Shown here: positions 1 to 11,422 of the stretch, in pieces
Numbering within the stretch: position 1 is the first letter of the stretch
How the letters are laid out: each line of letters opens with the position of its first letter
Source of the DNA: Arthrobacter globiformis NBRC 12137
GTDB taxonomy: Bacteria > Actinomycetota > Actinomycetes > Actinomycetales > Micrococcaceae
DNA: 64,000 bases
Direction: 5' to 3'
NCBI RefSeq assembly: GCF_000238915.1
Contig: NZ_BAEG01000047.1
Span: 1-64,000, forward strand
Position numbers and translations under genes: made by a program
The notes under the pieces: model-generated
What the model was told of the DNA's origin: nothing
The model's database searches: none
Seen by the model: only the letters and a program-made list of their open reading frames with translations

Positions 1-200
1 AGGAACGAAGGCTGCACAAAATTTGAAACCAGCTAAAAACACCAGGCCACACCACGGGGGTGGGCAGCCCGGCACAATCAACCAATTCATAAAAAATCGG
101 TATCAACAAACTTGGCACACTATTGAGTTCTCAAACAACAGACACACCCGGCACCACCCAAACCAACGTTCAGGATCGCTCCGGAGCAACTTTTCAAACT
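1..200 (-). ncRNA. rRNA operon leader (5' part of pre-16S transcript)
   Basis: This stretch has no credible gene on either strand. Read on the minus strand it contains the boxA-like antitermination element TTTGAGAACTCAATAGTGTG near 118-137, followed by AT-rich leader sequence running to position 1. That element and its context are typical of actinobacterial 16S rRNA leaders. I infer that the 16S gene starts just beyond the left edge on the minus strand; the gene itself is not visible. Two promoters lie upstream at 306-334 and 197-225. Confidence 0.75.
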
Positions 201-225
201 TACCCGCTCGCTTCATCCGAGTCAA
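197..225 (-). promoter_or_regulatory. rrn promoter, proximal
   Basis: On the minus strand TTGACT (225-220) and TAAGTT (202-197) are separated by exactly 17 nt and lie upstream of the boxA-like rRNA leader. This is a near-consensus sigma-70 type promoter and is probably the main rRNA promoter. Confidence 0.75.
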
Positions 226-305
226 ATCGGCGGTTTCTGTCCGGCCCAGCCTGTGGCTTCCGGATCACCTCGATCGACTCGCTCTGTGGAGCGGCGCGGA
301 AATAA

Positions 306-334
306 ACTCTACCACTACCTCGGCGGAATGCCAA
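306..334 (-). promoter_or_regulatory. rrn promoter, distal
   Basis: TTGGCA (334-329) and TAGAGT (311-306) on the minus strand are separated by 17 nt, about 110 bp upstream of the proximal promoter. Tandem promoters are usual for rRNA operons. Confidence 0.6.
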
Positions 335-353
335 CTGGGCTTACGCAACGCCA

Positions 354-391
354 AGGAGGGCCCGGCATCCCAAGGGATTCCGGGCCCTCCT
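354..391 (-). terminator. hairpin terminator downstream of mak::glgB
   Basis: A perfect 12-bp GC-rich stem (354-365 with 380-391) with a 14-nt loop lies 100 bp past the glgB stop and just before the distal rrn promoter. No T-tract follows, so it may act as an insulator or a weak terminator. Confidence 0.65.
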
Positions 392-492
392 CCTAGTGAG
401 CAACCGCCCTAGTGAAACAACCGTCTGGTGGCGGCACCGACCAACGGTCCGCCAGGACTCACATCTGCGGTCCTCCGTGACTCAGACGGGAC

Positions 493-3400
493 TCAGACGA
501 GCGGCCCGCCGGGCAAAGCAGACTTCCCCGTCTCACCCTTCGGTTCAGCACTCCTCGGTTCAACAACCCCGGGTTCAGCATCACGGGCCTCAGCAGCTCG
601 CGATTCAACACGCCCGGTCTCAGCAGCCGTGGGCCCGGCAAAGATGGATTCAGCTTCAGTGGCTTTAGCCCTGGCCGCAGCCGCCGTGGTGATTACGTTG
701 GCACCGGCGGGCCGGAAGTACGCGGCGCCCAGCGGCGGCAGGGTAACCGTAAGGGTTGCCGGCTGGCCGTCGATTCCTTCGTCCTCCGCGGTCAGTGTGC
801 CGCCGTTGAGGACGCCCGATCCGCCGTATTCCGCGGAGTCGGTGTTCAGCACCTCCGTCCATGCTCCCGTGGACGGCACGCCAAGGGCGTAGTCCTTGTG
901 CGGTCCGCCGGAGAAGTTGACGGCGCAGACCAGCGGGTTGCCCTCAGTGTCCCAGCGGACAAAGGTCAGGACGTTGCGGTCGGCGTCGGCGCCGTTGATC
1001 CATTGGAATCCGCCGGGTTCGTTGTCGCGGGCGTACAGGGCCGGCGTCGACCGGTAGAGCCCGTTGAGGTCCTTGAGCAGCATCTGGATGCCCCGGTGCG
1101 CCGGAATGTCCGCGAGCCACCAGTCGAGGCCGTGCTGTTCGGACCACTCGGCTTCCTGGCCGAATTCGGTGCCCATGAAGATCAGCTGCTTGCCCGGGTG
1201 CGCCCACTGGTAGCCGAGGAAGGCGCGGAGGTTGGCCAGCTGCTGCCAGCGGTCGCCGGGCATCTTGCGGAGCATCGAGCCCTTGCCGTGGACAACCTCA
1301 TCGTGGCTGATGGGCAGCAGGAAGTTTTCGGTAAAGGCGTACACCATGGAGAACGTGACCGTGCCGTGGTGCCATTTGCGGTTGACCGGGTCTTCGGAGG
1401 CGTACTTGAGCGAGTCGTGCATCCAGCCCATGTTCCATTTGAGGCCGAAGCCGAGACCCCCCTGGCTGGTGGGCGCGGTGACGCCGGGGAACGCCGTGGA
1501 TTCTTCCGCGATCATGACAGCGCCGGGGTGCGTCTTGTATACCGTGGCGTTGGCCTCCTGGAGGAAGGAGATGGCCTCCAGGTTTTCGCGGCCGCCGAAG
1601 CGGTTGGGCTGCCATTGGCCGTGCTCCCGCGAGTAGTCCAGGTACAGCATGGACGCGACGGCATCCACGCGGAGGCCGTCGATGTGGAACTCATCGAGCC
1701 AGTACAGCGCGTTGGCCACGAGGAAGTTCCGGACTTCGGTGCGGCCGAAGTCGAAGATGAGGGTGCCCCAGTCCGGGTGCTCGCCCAGGTTCGGGTCAGC
1801 GTGTTCGTAGAGCGGCTGGCCGTCAAACTGTGCCAGGGCCCAGTTGTCCTTCGGGAAGTGCGCCGGAACCCAGTCCAGGATTACCCCGATGCCCGCCTGG
1901 TGGAGGGAGTCCACCAGGAAGCGGAACTCATCGGGATGCCCGAAGCGGGACGTGGGTGCGTAGTAGGAGGTGACCTGGTAGCCCCAGGAGCCGCCGAAAG
2001 GGTGCTCGGCCACGGGCATGAACTCGACGTGGCTGAAGCCGAGCCACTTCACGTAATCGACGAGCTCCTTGGCCAGCTCGCGGTAGCTAAGCCCCAGGCG
2101 CCAGGATCCGAGGTGGACCTCGTAAACGCTCATGGGCGAGTTGTGCGGATCCCGGGCGGCGCGTTCCTTCATCCAGTCCGCGTCCTGGAACTGGTAGTGG
2201 GACTCGACAACCCGCGAAGCGGTGAGCGGGGGCACCTCGGTGCCGAAGGCCAGCGGGTCGGCTTTCTCCACCCAGTAGCCGCCCTTGGTCTTGATTTCGT
2301 ACTTGTAGCAGGCGCCGGCGGGGACACCCGGGATGAACAGTTCCCAGACGCCCGAGGAGCCGAGGGACCGCAGCGAGTTTTCCCGCCCGTCCCAGGCGTT
2401 GAAGTCGCCCTTGACCCGGACCGCTTCGGCGTTCGGGGCCCACACGGCGAAGGACACGCCGTCAATGTCGCCCAGCGAGGACTTGTAGTGCTGCACGTGG
2501 GCGCCCAGCACCGTCCAGAGCTTCTCGTGGCGTCCTTCACCGATCAGGTGCAGGTCCACTTCGCCCACGGTGGGAAGGTAGCGGTACGGATCGTCCACGG
2601 TTACCGGCTCGGCGCCCTCGTACGTGACCTCAAGGCGGTAGTCCGGCACGTGGCCGTGCTGCAACGGCTCCAGTACCGCCACCCAGACGCCTTCGGCCTC
2701 ATGGGTCATGGGCACGGTTCCGGCTTGGGTCACCACGTTGACGGCCTCCGCGAGGTGCTTCACGGTGCGGATGGTCACGTGACCGTAGTTGTCCAAATGG
2801 GCACCAAGCACCGAGTGCGGGGCGTGGTGTTCACCGGCCGCGACGCGTGAAAGCGTGTGCGCGTCCACGTGCAACGGTGCGTGGGGACTGTCGGTGTGTG
2901 CAGAGCCTGTCATCTTATTACCTTCCGCTGCTGCCCCGGCCGGTTCGCCGGAGCTTTTAGTGCTGAGGAGCCGTCTTGCCGCATTCACCGGGATGGCCAG
3001 CCAGCCCGGCCGGTTGCGCAGCTCGTACACGACTTCGTAGAGCGCCTTGTCCAGCCACAATGCCACAAAGAGCGGCGAATTACGGTCCACCGTTCCGGGA
3101 GTTACTTCCGCGTAGCCTGCCAGGAAGGCCTCCGTGCAGTCGTCCACCCAGGATTCCGGGACGCGGACGTCCGGCTGTTCGCGTTCGGCGGCACCGGCCG
3201 CGTAGTCAAAGGAGCGAAGCATGCCTGTCACGTCCCGGAGCGGGACGTCGGGGAAGTTGCGCTCGGAGATTGGCCGGAGCGGCTCCCCCTCGAAGTCGAG
3301 GATGGCCCACCGGTCATGGCCGCCTCCGGCGCCGGGTACCTGCAGGATCTGGCCGAGGTGCAGATCGCCGTGGATGCGCTGAAGCGCGCCGGCGGGGGTG

Positions 3401-4377
3401 CCTTCGAGCCGGCTGAGCAGGCTTTCCAGCGCTTCTTCGTAAGGTCCGACGGCGGGTCCCGCCTCCGCCCACGTCTGACGCACCCGCTGGGCTACTCCGG
3501 GGGCAATATCCCCGCCCGGAACCGCTTCGGCCGAAACACCCAGTGTCTCGGCGAGCCTGCGGTGGACTGTGGCCGTCGCATGGCCAAGGGCATGCGCCTC
3601 GGCCGTGAAGTCCACTCCCCCGGCCGCCGCGTCAACGGCGAGCCGCCACGCGTCCCGGCCGCCGGCCAGGAATTCGTGGGCCACTGCCAGTTCGCCCCGG
3701 GCAGGGCCCCCCGATGCGGGCTTACCCTGGGGCAGCTGCCCCTGCGGGTACCACTCGCCGGTGACCCAGCCCAGCGTGGCAGGGACCTCCGAGGTGCGGG
3801 CCGCGGACAGCGCGGCGCCAACCTCCACCTCCGGATTTCGCCCGGCCGAAAGCACACGGAAGAACTTCACGATTGCCGCGGAGTCGCCGTCGTCCACTAT
3901 CACCGACGTGTTGGACTGTTCGCCGGACAGGACACGGACCGTCCCGGAGGCCTGCGGCAGGGGCTGGCCGGCACCGGAAAGGTGGCCACTGGCGGTGCCG
4001 GCGGCGTCCTCCGTTCGGATCAGGTCCAGCCACGCTGCAATGAAGGCGGGGTCGTGGACGGCGTCGTAGACCCACCGGTGCCCCATTTCGGCATCGTCGC
4101 TTTCACCGATCAGGGCCCGTTCGGCGCCCGGCAGCGGCTGGCTGCGGTAGCTGAGCGGGATCTGGACAACGTCGGTGCGGGAGACGCCGTCGGCCGTTTT
4201 GGACGCAACGGACGCGAGGAACACCTCCAGGCCGGCGCGGCGGGTGGGGTCCTCCAGGACCAGGCCGCCCACCGGCGCCAGGGTGAAGTCCGGGGACTTC
4301 ACCGGGAACCACCTCTGGGCCGGCAGCCAGTCGCGGAGCAGTTGTTCGAGTGTGGGTGTCAGTGTGGTTTGGGTCAT
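493..4377 (-). CDS. glgB: maltokinase / 1,4-alpha-glucan branching enzyme fusion
   Basis: A 1294-residue bifunctional protein. Residues 1 to about 480 are a maltokinase (Mak/Pep2 family), which phosphorylates maltose to maltose-1-phosphate. The kinase motif HGDLHLGQ lies near residue 335 and DFEGEP near 360. Residues about 530-1225 are GlgB, which makes alpha-1,6 branches; the nucleophile motif DGLRVDAV is near 899 and the acid motif AEEST near 956. The last 65 or so residues are an Ala/Glu-rich low-complexity tail. ATG at 4377 is preferred over TTG at 4389 because GAGGG precedes it and the treS stop lies one base upstream. It is the last gene of glgE-treS-mak::glgB. An internal Shine-Dalgarno and ATG at 2913 could also give a GlgB-only product. 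Confidence 0.93.
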   Translation of the reverse strand: MTQTTLTPTLEQLLRDWLPAQRWFPVKSPDFTLAPVGGLVLEDPTRRAGLEVFLASVASKTADGVSRTDVVQIPLSYRSQPLPGAERALIGESDDAEMGHRWVYDAVHDPAFIAAWLDLIRTEDAAGTASGHLSGAGQPLPQASGTVRVLSGEQSNTSVIVDDGDSAAIVKFFRVLSAGRNPEVEVGAALSAARTSEVPATLGWVTGEWYPQGQLPQGKPASGGPARGELAVAHEFLAGGRDAWRLAVDAAAGGVDFTAEAHALGHATATVHRRLAETLGVSAEAVPGGDIAPGVAQRVRQTWAEAGPAVGPYEEALESLLSRLEGTPAGALQRIHGDLHLGQILQVPGAGGGHDRWAILDFEGEPLRPISERNFPDVPLRDVTGMLRSFDYAAGAAEREQPDVRVPESWVDDCTEAFLAGYAEVTPGTVDRNSPLFVALWLDKALYEVVYELRNRPGWLAIPVNAARRLLSTKSSGEPAGAAAEGNKMTGSAHTDSPHAPLHVDAHTLSRVAAGEHHAPHSVLGAHLDNYGHVTIRTVKHLAEAVNVVTQAGTVPMTHEAEGVWVAVLEPLQHGHVPDYRLEVTYEGAEPVTVDDPYRYLPTVGEVDLHLIGEGRHEKLWTVLGAHVQHYKSSLGDIDGVSFAVWAPNAEAVRVKGDFNAWDGRENSLRSLGSSGVWELFIPGVPAGACYKYEIKTKGGYWVEKADPLAFGTEVPPLTASRVVESHYQFQDADWMKERAARDPHNSPMSVYEVHLGSWRLGLSYRELAKELVDYVKWLGFSHVEFMPVAEHPFGGSWGYQVTSYYAPTSRFGHPDEFRFLVDSLHQAGIGVILDWVPAHFPKDNWALAQFDGQPLYEHADPNLGEHPDWGTLIFDFGRTEVRNFLVANALYWLDEFHIDGLRVDAVASMLYLDYSREHGQWQPNRFGGRENLEAISFLQEANATVYKTHPGAVMIAEESTAFPGVTAPTSQGGLGFGLKWNMGWMHDSLKYASEDPVNRKWHHGTVTFSMVYAFTENFLLPISHDEVVHGKGSMLRKMPGDRWQQLANLRAFLGYQWAHPGKQLIFMGTEFGQEAEWSEQHGLDWWLADIPAHRGIQMLLKDLNGLYRSTPALYARDNEPGGFQWINGADADRNVLTFVRWDTEGNPLVCAVNFSGGPHKDYALGVPSTGAWTEVLNTDSAEYGGSGVLNGGTLTAEDEGIDGQPATLTVTLPPLGAAYFRPAGANVITTAAAARAKATEAESIFAGPTAAETGRVESRAAEARDAEPGVVEPRSAEPKGETGKSALPGGPLV
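2911..2926 (-). promoter_or_regulatory. internal ribosome binding site and ATG inside mak::glgB
   Basis: GGAAGG (2926-2921) lies 7 nt before an in-frame ATG at 2913, exactly at the kinase/GlgB linker. The 7-nt spacer TAATAAG contains two consecutive stop codons in another frame. Initiation here would yield an 806-residue GlgB close to the usual family length. This is sequence evidence only; use of the site is inferred. Confidence 0.45.
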
Positions 4378-4378
4378 C

Positions 4379-6175
4379 TCATCCCTCAATCGACAGTATC
4401 GGCATCGCTTGGGTAAAGGGTGAAGCTGGGTTTGAAACCGTGGACCGCAGGCGCAGCCAGAAGAAGTCGTGGCTGCCCAGCGTCAGCGTCAGCTGTCCGT
4501 CGTCGCTGATGCCGGGGAATGGCTGGCCTCCGAAGACGTCCCGCAGGCCCCGGCCGGAAAAGTCCGGAAGCCTCAGGGTGGAGGACACCGGATGCTGGGA
4601 AAGGTTGAAGACGCACAGGATGGATTCGGCCGGTTCGCCCGCTGCATTGCCTTCCGGCAGTTCGCGGAGGTAGGCCAGCACCACCTCGTGGTCGGCCTCC
4701 ACGTGCCTGAACGCCCCGAGGCCGAACGCCGGGTGGTTCTTCCGCACGCTGAGAATCTGCCGGGTCCAGCGAAGCAGCGATCCGGAATGTGCGGCCTCGG
4801 CCTCCACGTTTGCCATGGCGTAGTTGTAGACCAGCGACTGGATCACAGGGAGGTACAGCTTGCCGGGATCGGCGTTGGAGAACCCGGCGTTGCGGTCGGG
4901 GTTCCACTGCATGGGCGTGCGGACGGCGTCACGGTCCTCGAGCCAGATGTTGTCACCCATCCCGATCTCGTCCCCGTAGTACAGGAACGGGCTGCCCGGC
5001 AGGGACAGCAGCAGGGCATTGATGAGCTCGATTTCCGCCCTGGAGTTGTCCAGCAACGGCGCCAGCCGGCGCCGGATCCCGATGTTGGCCCGCATGCGCG
5101 GGTCCGGCGCGTACCAGCCGAGCATGGCGGCCCGCTCATCGGCGGTGACCATTTCTAGCGTCAGCTCGTCGTGGTTGCGAAGGAACGTTCCCCACTGTGC
5201 ACCTTCCGGGATGTCCGGGGTGTCGTGCATGGTCTCGATGATGGGCGCGGCCTTCTGGTCACGCAGCGCGTAGTAGAGCCGGGGCATGATCGGGAAATGG
5301 AAGGCCATATGGCACTCCGGCTCCTCCTCTGTGCCGAAGTACTCCACCACCTCGTTGGGCGGCTGGTTGGCCTCGGCGATGATGACCCTGCCGGGATAGC
5401 TCTCGTCCACCATCTTCCGCAGCTTGCGCAGGAACTCGTGCGTTGCCGGGAGGTTTTCGCAGTTGGTCCCCTCCTCCTCGTACAGGTACGGGATGGCGTC
5501 CGCCCGGAACCCGTCGATCCCCTGGTCCAGCCAGAACCGCACGACGTCGAATACGGCGTCGATGACCTTCGGGTTCTCGAAGTTCAGGTCAGGCTGGTGG
5601 CTGAAGAACCGGTGCCAGAAGAACTGCCGCCGGATCGGGTCAAAGGTCCAGTTGGATTCCTCCGTGTCCACGAAGATGATGCGCGCGTCCTGGTATTTCT
5701 CGTCCGTGTCGCTCCACACGTAGAAGTCGCCGAAGGGGCCGTCGGGGTCCTTCCTGGACTCCTGGAACCAGGGGTGCTGGTCTGACGTGTGGTTCAGCGG
5801 GAGGTCGATGATGACCCGGACACCGCGGGCATGGGCCTCCGCGACGAGCCGTTTGAAGTCGCTGATGGTGCCGAACTCGTCCAGGACGGAGTTGTAGTCC
5901 GAGATGTCATACCCGCCGTCCCGGAGGGGTGACTGGAAAAACGGCGGCAGCCATAGGCAGTCCACGCCCAGCCATTGCAGGTAGTCCAGCTTGTCGATCA
6001 GCCCGTGGAAGTCGCCCGAGCCGTCGCCGTTGGCGTCCGCAAAGCCCCTGACCAGCACTTCATAGAACACCGCTTTCCGGTACCACAGCGGATCATGCTG
6101 CAAACCCGGAGCATTGAGCTCGAACGTGCTCTTGGGGGTGAAGTGCTGGAAGGGACTCTGCGGACTGAAACTCAC
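4379..6175 (-). CDS. treS: maltose alpha-D-glucosyltransferase (trehalose synthase)
   Basis: This 598-residue GH13 enzyme interconverts trehalose and maltose and feeds maltose to the fused maltokinase downstream. The TIM-barrel motifs are intact: DLPLNHTS near residue 130, nucleophile motif GFRADAIP near 225, general acid [11 protein letters not shown] near 263 and RNHDELTLE near 335. A C-terminal beta domain ends in SILSIEG-like sequence. Length is normal for stand-alone TreS. The gene sits between glgE (6 bp upstream) and mak::glgB (1-bp gap), so translation is probably coupled through the operon. Confidence 0.95.
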   Translation of the reverse strand: MSFSPQSPFQHFTPKSTFELNAPGLQHDPLWYRKAVFYEVLVRGFADANGDGSGDFHGLIDKLDYLQWLGVDCLWLPPFFQSPLRDGGYDISDYNSVLDEFGTISDFKRLVAEAHARGVRVIIDLPLNHTSDQHPWFQESRKDPDGPFGDFYVWSDTDEKYQDARIIFVDTEESNWTFDPIRRQFFWHRFFSHQPDLNFENPKVIDAVFDVVRFWLDQGIDGFRADAIPYLYEEEGTNCENLPATHEFLRKLRKMVDESYPGRVIIAEANQPPNEVVEYFGTEEEPECHMAFHFPIMPRLYYALRDQKAAPIIETMHDTPDIPEGAQWGTFLRNHDELTLEMVTADERAAMLGWYAPDPRMRANIGIRRRLAPLLDNSRAEIELINALLLSLPGSPFLYYGDEIGMGDNIWLEDRDAVRTPMQWNPDRNAGFSNADPGKLYLPVIQSLVYNYAMANVEAEAAHSGSLLRWTRQILSVRKNHPAFGLGAFRHVEADHEVVLAYLRELPEGNAAGEPAESILCVFNLSQHPVSSTLRLPDFSGRGLRDVFGGQPFPGISDDGQLTLTLGSHDFFWLRLRSTVSNPASPFTQAMPILSIEG

Positions 6176-6181
6176 TGGCGG

Positions 6182-8254
<2,073 letters not shown>

Positions 8255-8261
8255 AGGCTCG

Positions 8262-8267
8262 ACGTTA
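8262..8267 (-). promoter_or_regulatory. -10 box of leaderless glgE
   Basis: TAACGT on the minus strand ends 7 nt before the GTG start at 8254. There is no Shine-Dalgarno, so the transcript probably begins at the start codon. Confidence 0.5.
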
Positions 8268-8372
8268 GCGAGAAACGGGGCGGATTGCTAAGCCTGCGAA
8301 CTTAATTAATGAAGCGATTCGTCATTTACCGGAAAGTAATCAAAAGCGGTTCCTGCCGTTCACCTAGTCGGT

Positions 8373-8378
8373 TAGTGT
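8373..8378 (+). promoter_or_regulatory. -10 box of leaderless glgP
   Basis: TAGTGT ends 7 nt before GTG at 8386, with a poor -35 (TTCCTG) 17 nt further up. It lies about 105 bp from the divergent glgE -10 box. Confidence 0.45.
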
Positions 8379-8385
8379 GGCGCAG

Positions 8386-11004
8386 GTGAAGGCAATCCGC
8401 AGATTTACAGTCCGTACCGTTCTTCCCGAGCCGATCCGGCCGCTGGCCCGGTTGGCGACCAACCTCCGCTGGTCCTGGCACCGGCCCACCCGGGAACTGT
8501 TCGAAAGCCTGAACCCGCGTGTCTGGGCCCAGTGCGGCAATGATCCGGTCAGCTTCCTGGGCCTGGTGGGCCGTGAAGACATGCACCGGCTCGCGACGGA
8601 CAAGGACGTGGTGGCCAGGGTCCAGGCGGCAGCCGCGGACCTGGACCGGTACCTCACCGAACCCCGCTGGTACCAGGGCCTGGGCAGCGACGCCCCCGCC
8701 TCCATCGCCTACTTCTCCCCCGAATTCGGCATCACCGAAGTCCTGCCGCAGTATTCGGGCGGCCTCGGCATCCTCGCCGGCGACCACCTGAAGGCCGCCT
8801 CCGACCTCGGCGTGCCACTGATCGGCGTCGGCCTGCTCTACCAGGCCGGCTACTTCAAGCAGTCACTCTCCCGGGACGCCTGGCAGCAGGAGACCTACCC
8901 GGTCATCGATCCCGACGGCCTGCCCCTCACGCTGCTGCGCGAACCGGCCGCGGACGGCAACGGCAAGCCGCTGGAAATTTCCCTGCCGCTGCCCAATGGG
9001 CGGCACCTTGCGGCACACATCTGGCGTGCCGACGTCGGACGCGTCCCCCTCCTGCTCCTGGACTCCAACGTCCCCGGAAACGACGACGCCGCCCGCAGCA
9101 TCACGGACCGCCTGTACGGCGGCGGCGGGGACCACCGGCTGCAGCAGGAACTGCTGCTCGGCATGGGCGGGGTCAAGGCGCTGCGCGCCTACCAGAAGCT
9201 CACCGGCACGCCCGCACCCGAGGTGTTCCACACGAATGAGGGCCATGCCGGGTTCCTCGGCATCGAACGGATCCAGGAGCTGATGGCCGGCGAACAGTCG
9301 CTCACCTTCGACGAGGCCCTCGCTGCCGGACGCTCGTCCACCGTGTTCACCACCCACACGCCGGTTCCGGCCGGCATCGACCGTTTCGAGGCAGCGCAGA
9401 TCCAGCACTTCTTCGAGGCCGGGCTGGCGCCGGACGTTCCCACCTCGCGCATCCTTGACCTGGGCCGGGAGAACTTCCACGAGGGCAACCCCTTCGTGTT
9501 CAACATGGCCGTGATGGGCCTGCGCCTGGCACAGCGGGCCAACGGCGTTGCCAAGCTCCACGGCGAAGTCTCGCGCGGCATGTTCTCTGCACTGTGGCCG
9601 GGATTCGACCACTCGGAAGTGCCCATCACCTCCGTGACCAACGGCGTGCACGTCCCCACCTGGGTGGATCCCCGCATCTCGAAGCTCGCCCGGGAGCGGT
9701 TTGGGCCCGAAGCCGAGGTGATGGGCCGGTGGGACCTCGCCTACAACGTCTCCGACGCCGAAGTCTGGGCGCTCCGGCGTGAGATGCGCGTCTCGCTCGT
9801 GGAGGACGTGCGGCGACGGTTGCGGGCAGCGTGGAAGAAGCGCGGTGCGGCCGATGCCGAGCTGGCCTGGACCGATTCCGTGCTGGACCCGGATGTCCTG
9901 ACCATCGGCTTCGCCCGGCGCGTGCCCACCTACAAGCGGCTGACCCTCATGCTGCGGGACCCGGAGCGCCTGAAGGCCCTGTTGCTCCACAAGGAACACC
10001 CCATCCAACTGGTCATCGCGGGCAAGTCGCACCCGGCGGACGACGCCGGCAAGAAGATGATCCAGGACCTGGTCCGCTTCACCGACGATCCCGCGGTCCG
10101 GCACCGCATCGTGTTCCTGCCGAACTACGACATCGCCATGGCCCGCACGCTGTTCCCCGGCTGCGACGTCTGGCTGAACAACCCGCTGCGGCCACTCGAA
10201 GCCTGCGGCACCTCAGGCATGAAGGCCGCGATCAACGGGTCCCTTAACCTGTCCGTCCTGGACGGCTGGTGGGATGAGATGTACGACGGCGAAAACGGCT
10301 GGGCGATCCCGACCGCCAACAACGGCGCTTCCGCCGACGAGCGGGACGACATCGAGGCCGCGGCGCTGTACGAGCTGCTCGAGACCCAGGTGGCGCCCCG
10401 CTTCTACGGCAACACCGTGTCCGAGGCGGCTGGCGCCGCCGGGCCGTCCGAGTCCGGCCACGAAAAGATCCCCACGCACTGGGTCTCCATGATCAAGCAC
10501 ACGCTGTCGCATCTCGGCCCGGCGGTCTCGGCCGAGCGGATGCTGCAGGACTACGTCAACGTGCTGTACCGTCCCGCCGCGGTTTCGGGACGCGAGGCGG
10601 TCGCAGGCTCCTATGCCCAGGCCAAGGCACTGGCGGCATGGGTCGCCAAGGTCCGCGCGGCCTGGCCGCAGCTGCACGTGGAGCACGTGGACTCGCTCGG
10701 CGTCTCCGAGGACCCGCAGATCGGCGACACCCTCCAGGTCCACGCCTACGTGGGACTGCACAACCTGTCTCCGCAGGACGTGGCCGTGGAGGTGGCGTAC
10801 GGGCAGGCAGCCGACAGCGACGAACTGGCCAATGTGACGATGGTGGAACTGGAGGCCAAGGAGGAGCTCGGCAACGGCCGCTATCTCTTCGCCGGGTCCA
10901 TTGTGATCGACCGCTCCGGATCCTTCGGCTACACCGTGAGGGTACTCCCCAAACACGACGCCCTTGCGTCCAAGGCCGAGCTGGGGCTGATCGTCAACGC
11001 GTAG
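8386..11004 (+). CDS. glgP: alpha-glucan phosphorylase
   Basis: An 872-residue glycosyltransferase-35 phosphorylase of the bacterial type that carries an extra N-terminal domain. It releases glucose-1-phosphate from glycogen or maltodextrin using PLP. The PLP/phosphate region EACGTSGMKAAINGS lies near residues 605-620, followed by DGWWDEMYDGENGW; the N-terminal YFSPEFGI and GGLGILAGDH motifs are near 105-130. GTG at 8386 is chosen because TAGTGT sits 7 nt upstream; GTG at 8377 is the alternative. It is transcribed divergently from glgE, so synthesis and breakdown of the glucan share one 130-bp control region. Confidence 0.93.
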   Translation: MKAIRRFTVRTVLPEPIRPLARLATNLRWSWHRPTRELFESLNPRVWAQCGNDPVSFLGLVGREDMHRLATDKDVVARVQAAAADLDRYLTEPRWYQGLGSDAPASIAYFSPEFGITEVLPQYSGGLGILAGDHLKAASDLGVPLIGVGLLYQAGYFKQSLSRDAWQQETYPVIDPDGLPLTLLREPAADGNGKPLEISLPLPNGRHLAAHIWRADVGRVPLLLLDSNVPGNDDAARSITDRLYGGGGDHRLQQELLLGMGGVKALRAYQKLTGTPAPEVFHTNEGHAGFLGIERIQELMAGEQSLTFDEALAAGRSSTVFTTHTPVPAGIDRFEAAQIQHFFEAGLAPDVPTSRILDLGRENFHEGNPFVFNMAVMGLRLAQRANGVAKLHGEVSRGMFSALWPGFDHSEVPITSVTNGVHVPTWVDPRISKLARERFGPEAEVMGRWDLAYNVSDAEVWALRREMRVSLVEDVRRRLRAAWKKRGAADAELAWTDSVLDPDVLTIGFARRVPTYKRLTLMLRDPERLKALLLHKEHPIQLVIAGKSHPADDAGKKMIQDLVRFTDDPAVRHRIVFLPNYDIAMARTLFPGCDVWLNNPLRPLEACGTSGMKAAINGSLNLSVLDGWWDEMYDGENGWAIPTANNGASADERDDIEAAALYELLETQVAPRFYGNTVSEAAGAAGPSESGHEKIPTHWVSMIKHTLSHLGPAVSAERMLQDYVNVLYRPAAVSGREAVAGSYAQAKALAAWVAKVRAAWPQLHVEHVDSLGVSEDPQIGDTLQVHAYVGLHNLSPQDVAVEVAYGQAADSDELANVTMVELEAKEELGNGRYLFAGSIVIDRSGSFGYTVRVLPKHDALASKAELGLIVNA

Positions 11005-11061
11005 TCCCCACCGTCTCCGTAGCCTCGGCCAGTTACCCCTGACGGCGTGGGCCCAGGTGGG

Positions 11062-11418
11062 CTACAGCAGCACTGCGATGACTGCGAGGTCCTTGCCGGC
11101 GTAGGCCTCAGCGTCCTGGAGGATCTCGCAGATGATGCCGAAGGAGCGGTCGCCGCGGAAGGCTGCGGGAACCTCCCAGATCACGGTCAGGGGCTCCGCG
11201 CCGTCATCGGAAATCGCGTCCGCGAAGTCGTGCAGTGAGTCGTTGAGCGCGTCCAGGTTCACGCCGAAGTGCTCCGGAAAGTCCAGGGCCTCGCCGAAAG
11301 CGGCGAGCACAGCCTTCTTGGAGTCGGCGGCCGGGACGAGCAGGCTGCGGCGGCCGGTGTCCACGACCTGGTCGCGGAGTTCCTCGAGGGTCCAGGTGTC
11401 GCCGGAGTAGATCTTCAT
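11062..11418 (-). CDS. barstar family ribonuclease inhibitor
   Basis: A 118-residue cytosolic barstar-like protein. The motif FGVNLDALND at residues 51-60 keeps two acidic residues (D56, D60) at the positions that contact the RNase active site in barstar. It starts 4 nt after the stop of the ribonuclease gene, so the two are almost certainly co-translated as nuclease and inhibitor. Downstream there is only a 57-bp convergent gap to glgP. Confidence 0.9.
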   Translation of the reverse strand: MKIYSGDTWTLEELRDQVVDTGRRSLLVPAADSKKAVLAAFGEALDFPEHFGVNLDALNDSLHDFADAISDDGAEPLTVIWEVPAAFRGDRSFGIICEILQDAEAYAGKDLAVIAVLL

Positions 11419-11422
11419 GGTG

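Noticed and set aside
898..4416. Long plus-strand open frames (650 and 519 residues) opposite mak::glgB
   Set aside because: They mirror the codon structure of the recognised gene on the other strand in high-GC DNA, have no initiation signals and resemble no family.
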